From Sulfurovum sp. (lineage in GTDB: Bacteria; Campylobacterota; Campylobacteria; Campylobacterales; Sulfurovaceae), in NCBI GenBank assembly GCA_015490315.1, contig WFYB01000005.1:1-5792 (forward strand): 5,792 nucleotides of DNA, given 5' to 3'. The notes below the pieces were generated by a model. It worked only from the letters and a program-made list of their open reading frames with translations. It was not told the origin of the DNA and did not search any database. The translations under genes and the position numbers were made by a program. Below are positions 1 to 4,986 of this stretch, piece after piece. Position 1 is the first letter of the stretch. Every line of letters begins with the position of its first letter.

Positions 1-2
1 CA

Positions 3-350
3 GAGTCTGACATCTTCGGTATGGGTACGACTGAGCCTGTCGCCAAAGAGTATGACACCAATGTACTCGCACGTATCCCGATAGAGCCTGCGGTAAGAGT
101 CGGTGGTGATACAGGTATGCCTGTGGTCTATCACAAGCCTGACAGTGAAACAGCCAAGCGTTATCAGGCTGCGGCATCCGAACTACTTGCCTTTATCGAC
201 AAAGTCAATGCCGAAGGCGGTGCGGACAACCAGGCGATCCAACCGACCACACCTCCGGGCGTGAGCGCATGCTCCACCGGTGCAGGTGCCTCAAGTGCAC
301 CGGCGCAGAGCAGTGGAGAGAGCTGCGGCACAGGCTGTGGCTGCCACTAA
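3..350 (+). CDS. Mrp/NBP35-family iron-sulfur cluster carrier ATPase, C-terminal part (5' partial)
   Basis: Only the last 115 residues are in the window; the reading frame is open to the left edge, so the P-loop domain and true start are missing. The visible part begins ESDIFGMG, followed by LARIPIEPAVRVGGDTGMPVV and a PDSETAKRY segment. This is the usual C-terminal layout of Mrp/ApbC/NBP35 proteins, cytosolic ATPases that hold and pass on Fe-S clusters. The family identification is from recognition of this conserved block. After the domain comes a linker (GGADNQAIQPTTPPG) and a Gly/Ser/Ala-rich tail with four cysteines, codons at 270, 324, 336 and 342, ending CGTGCGCH. The tail could bind metal or a cluster, but this is inference. 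The family's usual CxxC motif, if present, would be upstream of the window. A terminator-like hairpin follows 30 bp after the stop, so this is probably the last gene of its transcript. Confidence 0.85.
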   Translation, partial: ESDIFGMGTTEPVAKEYDTNVLARIPIEPAVRVGGDTGMPVVYHKPDSETAKRYQAAASELLAFIDKVNAEGGADNQAIQPTTPPGVSACSTGAGASSAPAQSSGESCGTGCGCH

Positions 351-377
351 GAACAAAGAAGCCTTCACCGCATCTTT

Positions 378-415
378 GGGTGATGGGCTCTTCGCCCCAC
401 TAACTTATTTCTTTT
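378..415 (+). terminator. Probable intrinsic terminator after the Mrp-family gene
   Basis: GTG (380-382) pairs with CAC (398-400), and GGGC (385-388) pairs with GCCC (394-397) around a TCTTC loop, with a two-base AT bulge between the two stems. The sequence after it (401-415) is T-rich but interrupted, so termination may be incomplete. A competing pairing of TCACC (365-369) with GGTGA (379-383) is also possible. Confidence 0.5.
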
Positions 416-428
416 CCCTCTATTGTCT

Positions 429-461
429 TTGCACATCTTTTCTACACCGATACGTTATAAT
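429..461 (+). promoter_or_regulatory. Sigma-70-type promoter for the exported hypothetical gene
   Basis: A perfect TATAAT -10 box lies at 456-461. The best -35-like match, TTGCAC at 429-434, is 21 bp away, which is too far for a standard promoter. The region upstream (401-445) has repeated short T runs, the pattern that often replaces a -35 box in Campylobacterota. Transcription would start near 468, giving a leader of about 20 nt before the ATG at 488. Confidence 0.6.
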
Positions 462-487
462 GGCACAATTTGATATCAAGGATAACA

Positions 488-1093
488 ATGCGTATACTTT
501 TTCTCTTTTTTACGGTCTGTGTAACGCTTTTTGCGATAGACAGCGAGAAGGTCGTGACGATCAATCGTCACCGGTTTGATCTGGTACAGGAGTCCTACAG
601 GGAGTATGGGGACAAGGGCGTAGAGCTGAAGATCTATCGGCATAGAGCCGATAGAGAGAAGCTCCCTCTTCTCAGTTTTTCGCTCATGTACTCATCGGGG
701 AGTTGTGCGAGTAAAAGTATACAAGAGGGTGCCTATGAGATCAACGGCTCCAAGATCATACTCTATAGCCGATGGGAGAGGAGTGGCAGAGCCTACGATG
801 CACCCGTAGGTGACAGGATACAGGTCTACCGGGTCGATGATAATGGCAGCATCACATATGAATCGGGCAAACTCTATATCGAGCGATATGCCAAGCGCTA
901 TGATCCCCAGAGTGGCATGCAGTATCTTTTTAACGCTCCGAAAAACAAACAGGAGAAAGAGGCGTTACGTGGGTATATAAAGAGGGTTGAGCATATCTTC
1001 GAGGGGAAATTTGTGCAGGGCAAGGCTGCCAACGCGCTTCATGATGAGGTAGAAGAGGCGCTAATGCGCAAACATCGTGAACTTTGGCATTAA
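488..1093 (+). CDS. Hypothetical exported (periplasmic) protein, 201 aa
   Basis: I do not recognise a family. The N-terminus, MRILFLFFTVCVTLFA followed by IDSEK, looks like a Sec signal peptide: a short basic start, a hydrophobic core of about 13 residues, and a plausible cleavage site after LFA. The cysteine at residue 11 is not in a good lipobox, so a lipoprotein is unlikely. The mature part is charged and soluble. Its first two thirds alternate short hydrophobic and polar stretches (for example VELKIYRHR, KIILYSRW, RIQVYRV, GKLYIERY), suggesting a mainly beta fold, and the last 50 residues look helical. I chose ATG 488 because AAGGA (478-482) sits 5 nt upstream. An in-frame TTG at 470 lies almost on the predicted transcription start and is rejected. 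The gene has its own promoter and appears to be monocistronic, ending 8 bp before the large inverted repeat. Confidence 0.75.
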   Translation: MRILFLFFTVCVTLFAIDSEKVVTINRHRFDLVQESYREYGDKGVELKIYRHRADREKLPLLSFSLMYSSGSCASKSIQEGAYEINGSKIILYSRWERSGRAYDAPVGDRIQVYRVDDNGSITYESGKLYIERYAKRYDPQSGMQYLFNAPKNKQEKEALRGYIKRVEHIFEGKFVQGKAANALHDEVEEALMRKHRELWH

Positions 1094-1101
1094 TAACTAT
1101 C

Positions 1102-1185
1102 GGTTTCACTCGATAGCTCTGGCAGTCGCGAACGCAAGCGCCCATTTCACGGGTGGGCGCTCCTTTGTCGCCATCGAGTGAAACC
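1102..1185. repeat. 84-bp GC-rich inverted-repeat element with 13-bp perfect arms
   Basis: GGTTTCACTCGAT (1102-1114) is the exact reverse complement of ATCGAGTGAAACC (1173-1185). The 58 bp between them is about two thirds GC, in contrast to the AT-rich flanks, and holds a second perfect stem: AGCGCCCA (1137-1144) with TGGGCGCT (1154-1161). A short GGC/GCC pairing (1121-1123 with 1170-1172) extends the outer stem inward. The whole can fold as one long branched hairpin on either strand. I see no open reading frame of note inside, no clear target-site duplication and no integron attC core site. It could be a terminator, a dispersed intergenic repeat (REP/MITE-like) or a structured RNA; the sequence alone does not decide. 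Confidence 0.7.
1137..1166 (+). terminator. Inner GC-rich hairpin, possible terminator of the exported-protein gene
   Basis: An 8-bp perfect stem (1137-1144 with 1154-1161) with a 9-nt loop is followed by TCCTTT. The stem is strong, but the T tract is short and interrupted. Its position 44 bp after the stop codon at 1091-1093 fits a terminator role. It is nested inside the larger inverted repeat. Confidence 0.4.
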
Positions 1186-1213
1186 TCACTTGGATATGAT
1201 TTAGAGGGTTCAA

Positions 1214-1241
1214 TTCAAAAAGTCAATAAATTGGATACAAT
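1214..1241 (+). promoter_or_regulatory. Possible promoter for the small acidic protein gene
   Basis: TACAAT at 1236-1241 is a reasonable -10 box, with a weak TTCAAA -35-like match at 1214-1219 and a 16-bp spacer. A start near 1248 would leave a leader of about 22 nt. The region is AT-rich compared with the inverted repeat just upstream. Confidence 0.4.
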
Positions 1242-1270
1242 GTCAAAAACGTTATAGAGGGGTATAGCAG

Positions 1271-1528
1271 ATGAAACATACTGAAAAGCTACAGAATCTT
1301 TTGGAAAATGAGGTGATACCTGATCTGGAGGTAGCGATCGATGAGCTATTTGAAATGATCGACAAATCCAAAAACGCTACCAGCCAGCAGAAAGCAGATC
1401 TCGAAGAGATGCGTGATATGCGTACAGAGTGTTTTGCGATCGTAGAGGAGATCAAGCGTGATGAACTTGACGAGGAAGAGGCAAAAGAGCTGCTCTCCGA
1501 ACTGGTCGAATTGAAAACAGAAGAGTAA
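1271..1528 (+). CDS. Small, strongly acidic, helical hypothetical protein, 85 aa
   Basis: I do not recognise this protein. By hand count it has 27 Asp/Glu and 11 Lys/Arg in 85 residues, giving a strong net negative charge. It has one Cys (in the TECFAIVEE segment), a single Pro, no signal peptide and no membrane segment. Hydrophobic residues recur every three to four positions (LQNLLENEVIPDLEVAIDELFEMI, then ECFAIVEEIKRDEL and AKELLSELVEL), which predicts two or three amphipathic helices and probably a helical hairpin or coiled coil. The ribosome binding site GAGGGG (1257-1262) is 8 nt before the ATG and supports this start. It sits between the inverted-repeat element and the thiC riboswitch region. 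It probably has its own promoter, so the neighbouring thiamin genes say nothing firm about its job. The serine-rich reading frame on the opposite strand is its shadow. Confidence 0.75.
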   Translation: MKHTEKLQNLLENEVIPDLEVAIDELFEMIDKSKNATSQQKADLEEMRDMRTECFAIVEEIKRDELDEEEAKELLSELVELKTEE

Positions 1529-1552
1529 TCCCTCTGCAAATCGGATAAAAAA

Positions 1553-1568
1553 TCTCTTATTTAAGAGA
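1553..1568. other. AT-rich perfect hairpin between the small acidic gene and thiC
   Basis: TCTCTT (1553-1558) pairs with AAGAGA (1563-1568) around ATTT. There is no T tract after it on the + strand, while on the - strand the A run at 1547-1552 reads as a T run, so it fits a terminator better in that direction. It could also be a weak terminator for the small acidic gene or an operator just upstream of the thiC promoter. Confidence 0.4.
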
Positions 1569-1587
1569 AAATTTATCTTAATTAGAC

Positions 1588-1593
1588 TATATT
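1588..1593 (+). promoter_or_regulatory. Probable -10 box of the thi operon promoter
   Basis: TATATT at 1588-1593 lies in a very AT-rich stretch (1545-1595) and would place the transcription start near 1600, just before the 5' strand of riboswitch stem P1 at 1605. No good -35 box is visible 16-18 bp upstream, as is common in this phylum. The position relative to the riboswitch is the main support. Confidence 0.5.
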
Positions 1594-1604
1594 GACACTA
1601 TCAA

Positions 1605-1695
1605 TCTCTCGGGGTGCCTCACAAAGTGAGGCTGAGAAGGCCGCAAAAGCCTACCCGCTGAACTTGACCCGGACAATACCGGCGTAAGGAAGAGA
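1605..1695 (+). promoter_or_regulatory. TPP riboswitch aptamer (THI box)
   Basis: The conserved THI-box blocks are all present: GGGGTGCC (1611-1618), GCTGAGA (1631-1637), ACCCGCTGAACTTGA (1653-1667) and GGACAATACCGGCGTAAGG (1671-1689). Stems can be traced by hand: P1 TCTCT (1605-1609) with AGAGA (1691-1695); P2 GGG (within 1611-1614) with CCC (1654-1656); P3 GCCTCAC (1616-1622) with GTGAGGC (1626-1632), closed by an AAA loop; an extra arm AGGC (1638-1641) with GCCT (1649-1652); P4 CTT (1663-1665) with AAG (1686-1688); and P5 CCGG (1669-1672) with CCGG (1679-1682). This class binds thiamin pyrophosphate and lowers expression of thiamin biosynthesis genes. Its place just upstream of thiC is the classical one. 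Confidence 0.96.
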
Positions 1696-1696
1696 A

Positions 1697-1801
1697 CTAC
1701 CAGGCAGCTATAAAAGTGTCAAACACTTGATATACATTTCGCCACTTTTCTCCTCCTTACAATTTTAGAAACTAAATTTAATATTTGTAAGGAATATCAC
1801 A
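1697..1801 (+). promoter_or_regulatory. Riboswitch expression platform with thiC Shine-Dalgarno sequestration
   Basis: The thiC ribosome binding site TTGTAAGGA (1785-1793) is the exact complement of TCCTTACAA (1754-1762), a 9-bp stem with an inner TTTAG/CTAAA stem (1764-1768 with 1772-1776). In this fold the site is hidden. The same blocking segment, taken as TTCTCCTCCTTAC (1748-1760), can instead pair with the aptamer 3' strand GTAAGGAAGAGAA (1684-1696) at 12 of 13 positions, which would free the ribosome binding site but break aptamer stems P1 and P4. There is no T tract after the stem, so control of translation is more likely than transcription termination. An extra hairpin AAGTGT/ACACTT (1714-1719 with 1723-1728) and an alternative AAAAGTG/CACTTTT pairing (1712-1718 with 1743-1749) are also possible. 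The pairings are seen; the switching is inferred. Confidence 0.8.
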
Positions 1802-3691
1802 ATGACCACTTCACAACAGCAGCGCTTTGCCGCATCCAATGAAATACTCACGCGTGATCCGTTGCCGGGATCCAAAAAAGTCTATATCCAGGGCAAACTC
1901 TATCCTGAGATAAAGGTACCGATGAGAGAGATCACACTCTCTACTGAAGAGAAGCTTCTTGTCTATGATACATCAGGTGTGTTTACCGACCCCAATATCG
2001 ATATCGATGTGACGCAGGGGATCACTCCGATCCGTAAAGAGTGGATCGCCAAAAGAGGTGATGTAGAGGAGTATGAGGGGCGTATCATCAAGCCGGTAGA
2101 TAACGGCTACAACAGTGATGAGCAGCTCGATTATGTCACAGCAGGTTCAAAAGGGCTTCACCGTACACCTCTACGTGCAAAAAAAGGCAAAAATGTAACC
2201 CAGCTTCACTATGCCCGTCAAGGGATTATCACACCGGAGATGGAGTTTATCGCGATTCGTGAAAATCAGAAGCTTGAGTGGACAAAAGAGTACTTGTCTG
2301 ACATGGAGCGAAACGGTCGTCTCAAAGGTGAAAGCTTCGGTGCTAACTTGCCTGAGGAGATCACACCCGAATTTGTTAGAAAAGAGGTAGCTGAGGGACG
2401 TGCTGTTATTCCTCTGAATATCAACCACCCAGAGGTGGAGCCGATGATCATCGGTCGCAATTTCCTTGTCAAAGTCAATGCCAATATCGGTAACTCCGCT
2501 ACGACATCAGGGATCGAGGAAGAGGTAGAGAAGATGGTCTGGTCGACCAGATGGGGTGCGGATACCGTCATGGATCTGAGTACCGGTAAAAACATCCATA
2601 CCACGCGCGACTGGATACTGCGCAACTCTCCGGTCCCCATCGGTACAGTACCGATTTACCAGGCGCTTGAAAAAGTGGGCGGTATCGCCGAAGATCTGAC
2701 ATGGGAAGTCTTCCGTGATACACTCATAGAGCAGGCAGAGCAGGGGGTAGACTACTTTACCATCCATGCAGGTCTTCTATTGCATCATGTGCCAATGACT
2801 GCCAAGCGTGTGACGGGTATCGTCAGCCGCGGCGGGTCGATCATGGCAAAATGGATGATCCACCACCACAAAGAGAACTTCCTCAACACACACTTTGAGG
2901 AGATCTGTGAGATCATGAAAGCCTATGATATCACCTTCTCTCTGGGTGACGGACTCAGACCGGGCTCTGTAGCGGATGCCAATGACGAAGCGCAGTTCGG
3001 CGAGCTCAAGGAGCTTGGACGTCTGACTAAGATCGCATGGGAGCATGATGTGCAGGTACTCATCGAAGGTCCCGGACATGTACCGATGCATATGATCAAG
3101 GAAAACATGGAAAAACAGCTGGAGTACTGCCATGAAGCACCGTTCTATACACTTGGGCCGCTGACGACCGATATCGCACCGGGGTATGACCATATCACTT
3201 CAGGCATCGGTGCGGCGATGATCGGATGGTACGGTACAGCGATGCTCTGCTACGTCACACCCAAAGAGCATCTCGGACTGCCAAACCGTGACGATGTCAA
3301 AGAGGGGCTCATCACCTACAAACTTGCTGCACATGCCGCAGACATCGCCAAAGGACATCCCGGTGCGATCGCCCGTGACCATGCGATGAGCAAGGCACGT
3401 TTCGAGTTCAGATGGGTCGATCAGTTCAATATCGGGCTCGACCCGGATCGTGCCAGAGACTATCATGATGCCACACTGCCTATGGAGGCAGCGAAGGTAG
3501 CGCACTTCTGCTCTATGTGTGGCCCGAAATTCTGTTCGATGAAGATCTCACAAGAGGTACGTGACTATGCCGATGCACTCGGTACAGATGTCGAAGCAGC
3601 CAAACAACAGGGTATGAATGAGATGTCGATGAAGTTTCAGGAGCTGGGCTCGGAAGTCTATGTTGAAGCAGACAAAATAGAGAATGCGTAG
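1802..3691 (+). CDS. thiC: Phosphomethylpyrimidine synthase ThiC (radical SAM, 4Fe-4S), 629 aa
   Basis: ThiC rearranges 5-aminoimidazole ribotide to 4-amino-5-hydroxymethyl-2-methylpyrimidine phosphate (HMP-P), the pyrimidine half of thiamin, in the cytoplasm. The protein is full length (E. coli ThiC is about 631 residues). The C-terminal cluster motif CSMCGPKFC is present with Cys570, Cys573 and Cys578 (CxxCxxxxC), the family's 4Fe-4S ligands. Other conserved blocks are YARQGIITPEMEFIAIREN, INHPEVEPMIIGRNF (from about residue 207), NANIGNS (226-232), FTIHAGLL and EGPGHVPMH (422-430). His426 and His490 have the spacing of the family's metal-binding histidine pair. The ATG at 1802 is 8 nt after GTAAGGA (1787-1793), the site controlled by the TPP riboswitch. 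It is the first gene of the thiCOSG operon; thiO follows after 41-44 bp. Nothing is missing or broken. Confidence 0.98.
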   Translation: MTTSQQQRFAASNEILTRDPLPGSKKVYIQGKLYPEIKVPMREITLSTEEKLLVYDTSGVFTDPNIDIDVTQGITPIRKEWIAKRGDVEEYEGRIIKPVDNGYNSDEQLDYVTAGSKGLHRTPLRAKKGKNVTQLHYARQGIITPEMEFIAIRENQKLEWTKEYLSDMERNGRLKGESFGANLPEEITPEFVRKEVAEGRAVIPLNINHPEVEPMIIGRNFLVKVNANIGNSATTSGIEEEVEKMVWSTRWGADTVMDLSTGKNIHTTRDWILRNSPVPIGTVPIYQALEKVGGIAEDLTWEVFRDTLIEQAEQGVDYFTIHAGLLLHHVPMTAKRVTGIVSRGGSIMAKWMIHHHKENFLNTHFEEICEIMKAYDITFSLGDGLRPGSVADANDEAQFGELKELGRLTKIAWEHDVQVLIEGPGHVPMHMIKENMEKQLEYCHEAPFYTLGPLTTDIAPGYDHITSGIGAAMIGWYGTAMLCYVTPKEHLGLPNRDDVKEGLITYKLAAHAADIAKGHPGAIARDHAMSKARFEFRWVDQFNIGLDPDRARDYHDATLPMEAAKVAHFCSMCGPKFCSMKISQEVRDYADALGTDVEAAKQQGMNEMSMKFQELGSEVYVEADKIENA

Positions 3692-3707
3692 GGTGTTATA
3701 CCCCTAC
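3688..3707 (+). other. Hairpin spanning the thiC stop codon
   Basis: GTAGGG (3688-3693) pairs with CCCTAC (3702-3707) around a TGTTATAC loop, and an alternative GTAGGGT/ACCC(C)TAC pairing has one bulge. It includes the thiC TAG stop (3689-3691). There is no T tract after it, so it is probably not a full terminator. It could slow 3' decay of thiC mRNA or lower read-through into thiO. Confidence 0.4.
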
Positions 3708-3724
3708 AAAATCAATAGGATCTA

Positions 3725-3729
3725 AAGGA
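3725..3729 (+). promoter_or_regulatory. Ribosome binding site that decides the thiO start
   Basis: AAGGA ends 3 nt before the ATG at 3733 and 6 nt before the adjoining in-frame ATG at 3736. The other sites in this window use 5-8 nt, so the second ATG is preferred. Confidence 0.55.
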
Positions 3730-3735
3730 TAGATG

Positions 3736-4782
3736 ATGAATATCGCTATTGCCGGGGCAGGGTTGGTCGGGCGTCTGCTTGCGCTCAATCTTTTGCAGGA
3801 GGGACATCGTATCGCACTCTATGATGCGGACAGTGCGTATGGTGAAGCAGCAGCGGGGATGACGGCTGCCGGTATGCTGGCACTCTTTGCTGAGCTTGAG
3901 AGTGCGGAGTCTGTCATCTTCGATATCGGCAAGCGATCCATTGCCCTATGGCCATCTCTCTTGGAGCAGCTGGGGATCCCCGATGCTTATCAGCAGGAGG
4001 GGAGCATCATCACAGCACATCCGCAGGACTATAGAGAACTCGATCACTTTATAGCCACACTTCGCGCAAAGGTAGCTGAGGCATCCGAGATACGTATGCT
4101 TGATGCAGCGGCGATCGGGGCACTTGAGCCAGATCTCTCGCAGCATCGAAAAGCCTTTTTTATCCCGCATGAGGGGCAGGTAGATGCGCAGCGTTTTATG
4201 CAGCGTGCTGCGGAGTATCTGCTGGAGCATCCGCTTGTGACATGGCATCAGCGCTGTGGTGTTGAGCGTGTAGAAGAGGGCAGCATCATCAGTGGCCACA
4301 AGAGCAGATCCTACGACTGGGTCTTTGACAGCAGAGGGTTGGGTGCAAATGTGCAGCTTGACGATCTTCGAGGTGTGAGGGGTGAGGTGCTTTGGGTAGA
4401 CGCACCTGAAGTCAGGATCAGCAGACCTACACGGATGCTGCACCCACGTTACAAGCTCTATATCGTACCGCGCCCCAACCATCGCTATATCATCGGTGCA
4501 ACGGAGATAGAGACTGAAGACAAGAGCCCCGTTTCGGTACGCTCTTCACTGGAACTCCTCTCGGCACTCTATAGCATGCATACAGGCTTTGCTGAGGCTC
4601 GGATCGTCAAGAGTGTGACCAACTGCCGTCCGACACTCAGAGACAATCTGCCGCGTATCGAACAGTATGAGAAGATGACCCGAATCAACGGACTCTACCG
4701 CCACGGCTATCTGATGGCACCCGCTGTGGTCGAACAGGCATTGAATGAGGGGATATACAAGATGGAAGGAGTCACAGCATGA
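3736..4782 (+). CDS. thiO: Glycine oxidase ThiO-type FAD-dependent oxidoreductase, 348 aa
   Basis: ThiO oxidises glycine with O2 to dehydroglycine (iminoglycine) and H2O2, giving the C-N unit that ThiG builds into the thiazole ring. The N-terminus IAIAGAGLVGRLLALNLLQEG is an FAD-binding Rossmann motif (G7, G9, G12), with Asp30 at the end of the second strand for the ribose. AAGMTAAGMLA (39-49) matches the family's flavin-contact segment. Toward the C-terminus, NCRPTLRDNLP (from 296) and GLYRHGYLMAPA (from 319) match the DAO-family end region; Arg298 and Arg322 are the likely substrate-carboxylate arginines by position. Length is normal for ThiO. Another DAO-superfamily amine oxidase is possible from sequence alone, but the place between thiC and thiS-thiG makes ThiO very likely. 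An adjoining ATG at 3733 is an alternative start. The gene overlaps thiS by 4 bp (ATGA), which suggests translational coupling. Confidence 0.88.
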   Translation: MNIAIAGAGLVGRLLALNLLQEGHRIALYDADSAYGEAAAGMTAAGMLALFAELESAESVIFDIGKRSIALWPSLLEQLGIPDAYQQEGSIITAHPQDYRELDHFIATLRAKVAEASEIRMLDAAAIGALEPDLSQHRKAFFIPHEGQVDAQRFMQRAAEYLLEHPLVTWHQRCGVERVEEGSIISGHKSRSYDWVFDSRGLGANVQLDDLRGVRGEVLWVDAPEVRISRPTRMLHPRYKLYIVPRPNHRYIIGATEIETEDKSPVSVRSSLELLSALYSMHTGFAEARIVKSVTNCRPTLRDNLPRIEQYEKMTRINGLYRHGYLMAPAVVEQALNEGIYKMEGVTA

Positions 4783-4985
4783 TAGAGATCAGTATCAATG
4801 GTGAGATCAGGGCACTTGATGGCGAGATGACACTCTCACAGATGCTCGATACCCTGGGCTATCGGCGTGATCAAGGCTTTGCAGTGGCGGTCAATATGGT
4901 ATTTGTCGCGATAGACAAATATGACACAACAACAATCAAAGAGGGTGATGCTATCGACATACTCGCCCCCGTACAAGGTGGATAA
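4779..4985 (+). CDS. thiS: Sulfur carrier protein ThiS, 68 aa
   Basis: ThiS is a small beta-grasp (ubiquitin-like) protein. Its C-terminal Gly-Gly is adenylated by ThiF and converted to a thiocarboxylate, which donates sulfur to ThiG. The protein starts MIEISINGE and ends DAIDILAPVQGG, with the intact GG terminus needed for activity; 68 residues is the usual size (E. coli about 66). The ATG overlaps the thiO stop (ATGA, 4779-4782), and AAGGAG (4766-4771) lies 7 nt upstream inside thiO. No thiF is seen in the window, so the adenylyltransferase must lie downstream or elsewhere in the genome. Confidence 0.95.
   Translation: MIEISINGEIRALDGEMTLSQMLDTLGYRRDQGFAVAVNMVFVAIDKYDTTTIKEGDAIDILAPVQGG
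4975..4982 (+). promoter_or_regulatory. thiG ribosome binding site formed by the thiS Gly-Gly codons
   Basis: AAGGTGGA (4975-4982) is a good Shine-Dalgarno about 4 nt before the thiG ATG at 4987. It is made of the last thiS codons (CAA GGT GGA), so the sulfur-carrying diglycine and the thiG initiation signal share the same bases. Confidence 0.65.
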
Positions 4986-4986
4986 A

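Noticed and set aside
470..487. TTG at 470 as start of the exported hypothetical protein
   Set aside because: It lies 9 bp after the -10 box, at or next to the expected transcription start, and has no ribosome binding site. ATG 488 has AAGGA 5 nt upstream and begins a better signal peptide.
280..579. Open frame on the + strand bridging the Mrp end and the next gene
   Set aside because: It overlaps two better genes in another frame, crosses the terminator and promoter, and its translation is low-complexity then random-looking.
930..1145. - strand open frame over the 3' end of the exported protein and the inverted repeat
   Set aside because: It has no ribosome binding site I can see and no recognisable protein pattern, and it runs through the repeat element.
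1102..1185. Integron attC site
   Set aside because: The length and inverted arms fit, but the conserved GTTRRRY/RYYYAAC core sites are absent and there is no integrase or cassette array.
1252..1539. - strand serine-rich frame
   Set aside because: It is the antisense of the acidic protein; the Glu/Asp codons read as Ser and Phe on the other strand.
1592..1597. TTGACA as a -35 box
   Set aside because: A -10 box 17 bp later would fall inside the TPP aptamer (1605-1695) and none is there. The match is probably chance next to the TATATT -10.
2171..3505. Several - strand frames inside thiC
   Set aside because: They are antisense shadows of a complete, conserved gene with no start signals or recognisable products.
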